From positions 1 through 8,984 of the forward strand of contig JANHAK010000034.1 of NCBI GenBank assembly GCA_024464195.1: 8,984 nucleotides of DNA. The letters run 5' to 3'. Made by a program: the position numbers and the translations under genes. Numbering within the stretch: the stretch's first letter is position 1; the number at the start of each line of letters is the position of its first letter. The DNA comes from Methanomassiliicoccales archaeon. GTDB taxonomy: Archaea; Thermoplasmatota; Thermoplasmata; Methanomassiliicoccales; JACIVX01. This document shows positions 6,413 through 8,984 of this stretch, in pieces. Under the pieces are notes generated by a model. The model had not been told where the DNA came from, ran no database searches, and saw nothing but the letters and a program-made list of their open reading frames with translations.

Positions 6413-6418
6413 GGTGAG
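6413..6418 (+). promoter_or_regulatory. Ribosome binding site deciding the start of ilvC
   Basis: GGTGAG is followed by six bases and then the ATG at 6425. It directly abuts the competing in-frame ATG at 6419, which argues for 6425, as does the usual N-terminus MAKIYHDKDADL. Confidence 0.7.
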
Positions 6419-6424
6419 ATGTAT

Positions 6425-7423
6425 ATGGCGAAAATCTATCATGATAAGGATGCAGATCTAAATGTCTTAAAGGGCAAGAAAATAGCTGTTCTCGGTTACG
6501 GAAGTCAGGGAAGAGCCCAGGCTCTTTGTCTCAGAGACAGTGGATTAAATGTTGTCGTCGGTGTGAGAAAAGGTGGAAATTCCTGGGAGCAAGCCAAGAA
6601 AGATGGCATTACGGTCGCTGAGATTCCGAATGCTGTCAAGAATGCGGATGTTGTTATGATGCTCCTTCCGGACGAAGTCCAAGAAGAAGTCTACAACAAG
6701 TATGTCCTTCCAAATTTGAAGGAAGGGTGTGCGCTGGATTTCGCGCATGGGTTTACTGTCGTCTATGGTCAAGTCAAACCGCCGAAGAATGTCGATGTTA
6801 TCATGGTCGCGCCGAAATCGCCTGGTAAAAGGGAACGGGAAGTCTTTCTGGAAGGTTTTGGCGTACCTGCTCTCATCGCAGTGGAACAGGATTACACTGG
6901 GCACGCAAAGGAGATCGTTCTTGCACTCGCGAAGGGCATTGGGTCGACGAGAGCTGGTGTCATTGAAACTACTTTCCATGAGGAGGCCACTTCCGATCTC
7001 TTTGGAGAGCAGGCAGTTCTTTGCGGCGGTGTCACCGGGCTGATCCTCGCCGGTTTCGATACACTTGTGAAGAGAGGATATCAGCCAGAACTCGCCTATT
7101 TTGAATGCCTCCACGAGCTCAAGCTCATCGTTGATTTGATCCAAGCAGGTGGACTCGTACACATGTGGAAGAACGTTAGTAACACGGCTGAATTCGGAGG
7201 CCTCACGCAGAGGGATTACATTATTACTGAGGAAACGAGAAAGGCGATGGATAAGATGCTCGATAAAATCCTCTCAGGCGAGTTTTCTAAGGAATGGATC
7301 GCCGACTGGAAGAATGGCCTCAAGAGAATGAAAGAGTTGGAGAAGCAAGAATCCGAGAGGCTAATCGAAGTTGTGGGTAGGGAAATCAGATCACTCTTCG
7401 AAATGAAAAAAGAAAGCGAGTGA
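6425..7423 (+). CDS. ilvC: Ketol-acid reductoisomerase, class I (short form)
   Basis: This Mg- and NAD(P)H-dependent enzyme isomerises and reduces acetolactate and acetohydroxybutyrate to dihydroxy acids, the second common step of branched-chain amino acid synthesis. It has 332 residues, as usual for the short form. The Rossmann domain carries GYGSQG (24-29), and the loop VGVRKGGNSW (45-54) with Arg48 and Ser53 is NADPH-like. His108 in FAHGF is conserved. The knotted helical domain has Asp191 and Glu195 in SDLFGEQAVLCGG and Glu227 and Glu231 in YFECLHELKLIVDLI, all metal ligands or active-site acids, and Ser252 in VSNTAEFGG. The start at 6425 is set by GGTGAG six bases upstream; in-frame ATG 6419 and TTG 6368 are rejected. 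Two usually conserved stretches depart from consensus: APKSPGKRERE (129-139) where APKxPGHxVR is usual, and HGFTVVYGQV instead of HGFxIHYxQV. Catalytic residues are intact, so it is probably active. Confidence 0.95.
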   Translation: MAKIYHDKDADLNVLKGKKIAVLGYGSQGRAQALCLRDSGLNVVVGVRKGGNSWEQAKKDGITVAEIPNAVKNADVVMMLLPDEVQEEVYNKYVLPNLKEGCALDFAHGFTVVYGQVKPPKNVDVIMVAPKSPGKREREVFLEGFGVPALIAVEQDYTGHAKEIVLALAKGIGSTRAGVIETTFHEEATSDLFGEQAVLCGGVTGLILAGFDTLVKRGYQPELAYFECLHELKLIVDLIQAGGLVHMWKNVSNTAEFGGLTQRDYIITEETRKAMDKMLDKILSGEFSKEWIADWKNGLKRMKELEKQESERLIEVVGREIRSLFEMKKESE

Positions 7424-7472
7424 TTTCCTCGCTCTCCTTGTTAAAAACCATTTCTTTTCCACTTTCTTTTTC
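7415..7472 (+). terminator. Terminator of the ilvB-ilvC operon
   Basis: AGCGAG (7415-7420) pairs with CTCGCT (7428-7433) around a seven-base loop containing the ilvC stop codon. It is followed by a pyrimidine-rich region with T runs at 7451-7472. Archaeal RNA polymerase terminates mainly at T-rich tracts, so the tract may matter more than the short stem. Confidence 0.5.
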
Positions 7473-7486
7473 ATCTCTTAAGAAAT

Positions 7487-7496
7487 GATAATTATT
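7487..7496 (+). promoter_or_regulatory. Possible TATA box of the DUF369 gene
   Basis: GATAATTATT lies about 30 bases before the ribosome site and GTG start of the next gene, after the terminator-like tract. The leader would be short. The match is moderate in a generally AT-rich gap. Confidence 0.35.
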
Positions 7497-7525
7497 CCTT
7501 ACTTTCATGACCGATTGGTGATTGA

Positions 7526-7897
7526 GTGACAAGACGGGTGAAGATGATTACGCCACATGATGAATTCCTTATTGAATTGAACGATACGAATACCGCTGAG
7601 GCGATCTGGAACGCTCTTCCTTTTGATGCATACACAAACACATGGGGTGAAGAAATCTACTTCGAAATTCCTGTAAGGATGAAATTGGAACGCAGCAAGA
7701 AGGTCATGGAAATCGGTGAGGTTGCCTACTGGCCTGACGGAAATGCACTTTGCCTTTTCTACGGTCCGACACCTGTAAGCGATGGTGAGTCCCCAGTCGC
7801 GATCTCGCCGGTCACACCTGTTGGCAGAGTGTTAGGAGATCCTAAAAATCTAAGAAGAGTTGGTGATCGTATGAAGGTCACCCTCGACCGCTTCTAA
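7526..7897 (+). CDS. DUF369 cyclophilin-like fold protein
   Basis: A small cytoplasmic protein of the archaeal and bacterial family usually described as cyclophilin-like (DUF369, Pfam Cyclophil_like). The fold resembles cyclophilin, but peptidyl-prolyl isomerase activity is not established and the biological role is unknown. The 123-residue length is typical. Conserved stretches that I recognise are LNDTNTAEAIWNALP (18-32), TWGEEIYFEIPV (39-50), GEVAYWPDGNALCLFYGPTP (64-83) and SPVTPVGRVLGDP (94-106). The GTG at 7526 is preferred because GGTGA (7517-7521) lies four bases upstream; GTG 7538 and ATG 7544 are alternatives that would trim the first beta strand. It is separated from ilvC by a terminator-like region, so it is probably a separate unit. 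It converges with the TldE-like gene, with 25 bases between stops. Confidence 0.85.
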   Translation: MTRRVKMITPHDEFLIELNDTNTAEAIWNALPFDAYTNTWGEEIYFEIPVRMKLERSKKVMEIGEVAYWPDGNALCLFYGPTPVSDGESPVAISPVTPVGRVLGDPKNLRRVGDRMKVTLDRF

Positions 7898-7922
7898 TTA
7901 TATGAATCGATCCGTGAGGCAG

Positions 7923-8984
7923 CTAATTTCCGCCGATAAGTTCTAAAGATTCAATACTCACTGTTGGTACAATACATGATTTTACCACCGTTGCATCGTT
8001 GGCGATATCCTTCACCTTCATCAACGCTTCAAACATATTGCCAACTAGAAGTGCGTGGTTAATCGTCTGAATGATGTCCCCCTTTTCAATGACCGATCCG
8101 CATCTCACTTCCATTGCAAATGCCCCATTGATTGGATTAACCTCGGGTGCAGCGACCCGTTCGATTAATATGCCATCATCGATTGAAGAAATTAGAGAAT
8201 CTCTGCTCTTCTTTCCTGGCACCAAGACAAGGTTAATAGGACTGATCGACAGAGGCGTTCTGTAAATGCCATGAGCATCTATAGGATTCCTTCTCAATCC
8301 ATTACCGGAAGATTTCGCACCTTCGAGCGTCGCAGTGTAACAATCGTAGATGAATTGCCTGAGTACACCTTTTTCAATGATTGTTTTTCTTGCTGTTGGT
8401 GTGCCTTCGTCATCAATTGATGATGACAAAATACCTCTTTCGTCACCAGGATCGTCAAGAATTGTGACCATCGATGATGCCACTGTCTCACCAATTTTAT
8501 TTGCCCACGCGCTTCTTTTCCTGTGAACATTCTCACCATCAATCGCATGACCGACAGAGGTCAGAAGCATTTCTGCGAAATTGGCGGGAGTCAATACTGT
8601 GTCACCGACGCGTCGACCCCTGAAAGGCACCGCCTGGGCAGATTTCTTCGCCCCCTCTTTGAGGGAATTTCCAATCGCGAAGGGATCGACATCGCTCAAA
8701 TGAGTTGAATAAAACTCTTCGATACCTTCTCCCGGCATGTCACCATCTGCCTTAGTGGTAAATCTTAGATAAAGCATCGTGCACCTGTGAGAAGCGTCGA
8801 CACCATTTGAGTTTACAATTCTCAGTTCAATTGTTGAGACTCTTAGTAAACCAAGTGGTACTTCGACCTTTCCCTTTTCAGTACAACAATTCACAATGGA
8901 ACTCGCGATCTCCGCTAATTCCTCAGTCGTCGCCGACTCGATTCGTTCGTCGAAAACCTTCGGTGCAAGAGCAATCTGACCACC
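7923..8984 (-). CDS. TldE/PmbA-family metalloprotease-like protein (5' end outside window)
   Basis: The frame is open from the right edge to TAA at 7923-7925 and shows 353 residues. Families of this kind have about 430-450, so the N-terminal part and the start lie outside the window; the in-frame GTG at 8894 is internal. TldD/TldE form a heterodimeric protease that in bacteria matures the antibiotic microcin B17 and degrades the CcdA antitoxin; in archaea the substrate is generally unknown. The visible part has the family regions FRGRRVGDTVLTPANFAEMLL, interrupted only by normal family variation, then ENVHRKRSAWANKIGE, SSSIDDEGTPTARKTI and GILIERVAAPEVNPINGAFAM. The zinc motif HExxxH of the TldD subunit is absent where it would be expected, which places this with the TldE/PmbA partner subunit. 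A tldD partner is expected upstream, beyond the right edge (inference). Confidence 0.88.
   Translation of the reverse strand, partial: GGQIALAPKVFDERIESATTEELAEIASSIVNCCTEKGKVEVPLGLLRVSTIELRIVNSNGVDASHRCTMLYLRFTTKADGDMPGEGIEEFYSTHLSDVDPFAIGNSLKEGAKKSAQAVPFRGRRVGDTVLTPANFAEMLLTSVGHAIDGENVHRKRSAWANKIGETVASSMVTILDDPGDERGILSSSIDDEGTPTARKTIIEKGVLRQFIYDCYTATLEGAKSSGNGLRRNPIDAHGIYRTPLSISPINLVLVPGKKSRDSLISSIDDGILIERVAAPEVNPINGAFAMEVRCGSVIEKGDIIQTINHALLVGNMFEALMKVKDIANDATVVKSCIVPTVSIESLELIGGN

Noticed and set aside
6368..6424. Upstream TTG start extending ilvC by 19 residues
   Set aside because: It overlaps the best TATA box in the gap, adds non-conserved hydrophobic residues, and lacks a ribosome site.
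6545..7162. 205-residue open frame antisense to ilvC
   Set aside because: It is a shadow of a strongly conserved gene, with no family resemblance and no promoter or ribosome site in support.
8892..8894. GTG at 8894 as the start of the TldE-like gene
   Set aside because: The frame continues open to the right edge with plausible protein sequence, and the visible length is well short of the family norm, so the gene is cut by the window.

Overview
The window looks archaeal, most likely a euryarchaeote; Thermoplasmatota or a relative is a guess from overall flavour, not from any marker gene. The evidence is an archaeal-type phosphoglycerate kinase, an archaeal type II glyceraldehyde-3-phosphate dehydrogenase (GAPDH), a DUF369 cyclophilin-like protein, TATA-like boxes about 25-35 bases upstream of starts, and purine-rich ribosome binding sites (GGTGA, GGAGG, GAGGT). 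Genes are tightly packed. There is no RNA gene, insertion sequence, CRISPR array or phage gene that I can support.

Left half (minus strand, read right to left): a histone-deacetylase-family amidohydrolase (3083-4075), an archaeal type II GAPDH (1957-2973), a bacterial-type class I GAPDH (885-1898), and a phosphoglycerate kinase that runs off the left edge (1-875). The last three cover the two central steps between glyceraldehyde-3-phosphate and 3-phosphoglycerate. The two GAPDHs are only very distantly related, so this is not a simple tandem duplication. A division of labour between glycolysis and gluconeogenesis is the obvious hypothesis.

Middle (4076-4384): a 309-base divergent intergenic region with the promoter of the deacetylase-family gene and the leader of the branched-chain amino acid operon. 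The leader holds two imperfect inverted repeats, each with a one-base bulge.

Right half (plus strand): acetolactate synthase large subunit (4385-6055), a very short single-ACT regulatory subunit overlapping its end (6043-6345), and ketol-acid reductoisomerase (6425-7423), which seems to have its own promoter and ends in a terminator-like hairpin plus T-rich tract. These are the first two steps of valine, leucine and isoleucine synthesis. A small DUF369 protein (7526-7897) follows as a separate unit. Convergent to it is the 3' part of a TldE/PmbA-family gene (7923-8984) that runs off the right edge.

Most of the window is ordinary core metabolism. The points most worth a second look are the paired GAPDHs beside pgk, the structured ilvB leader, the minimal ACT-only subunit, and a ketol-acid reductoisomerase that departs from consensus at usually conserved stretches.
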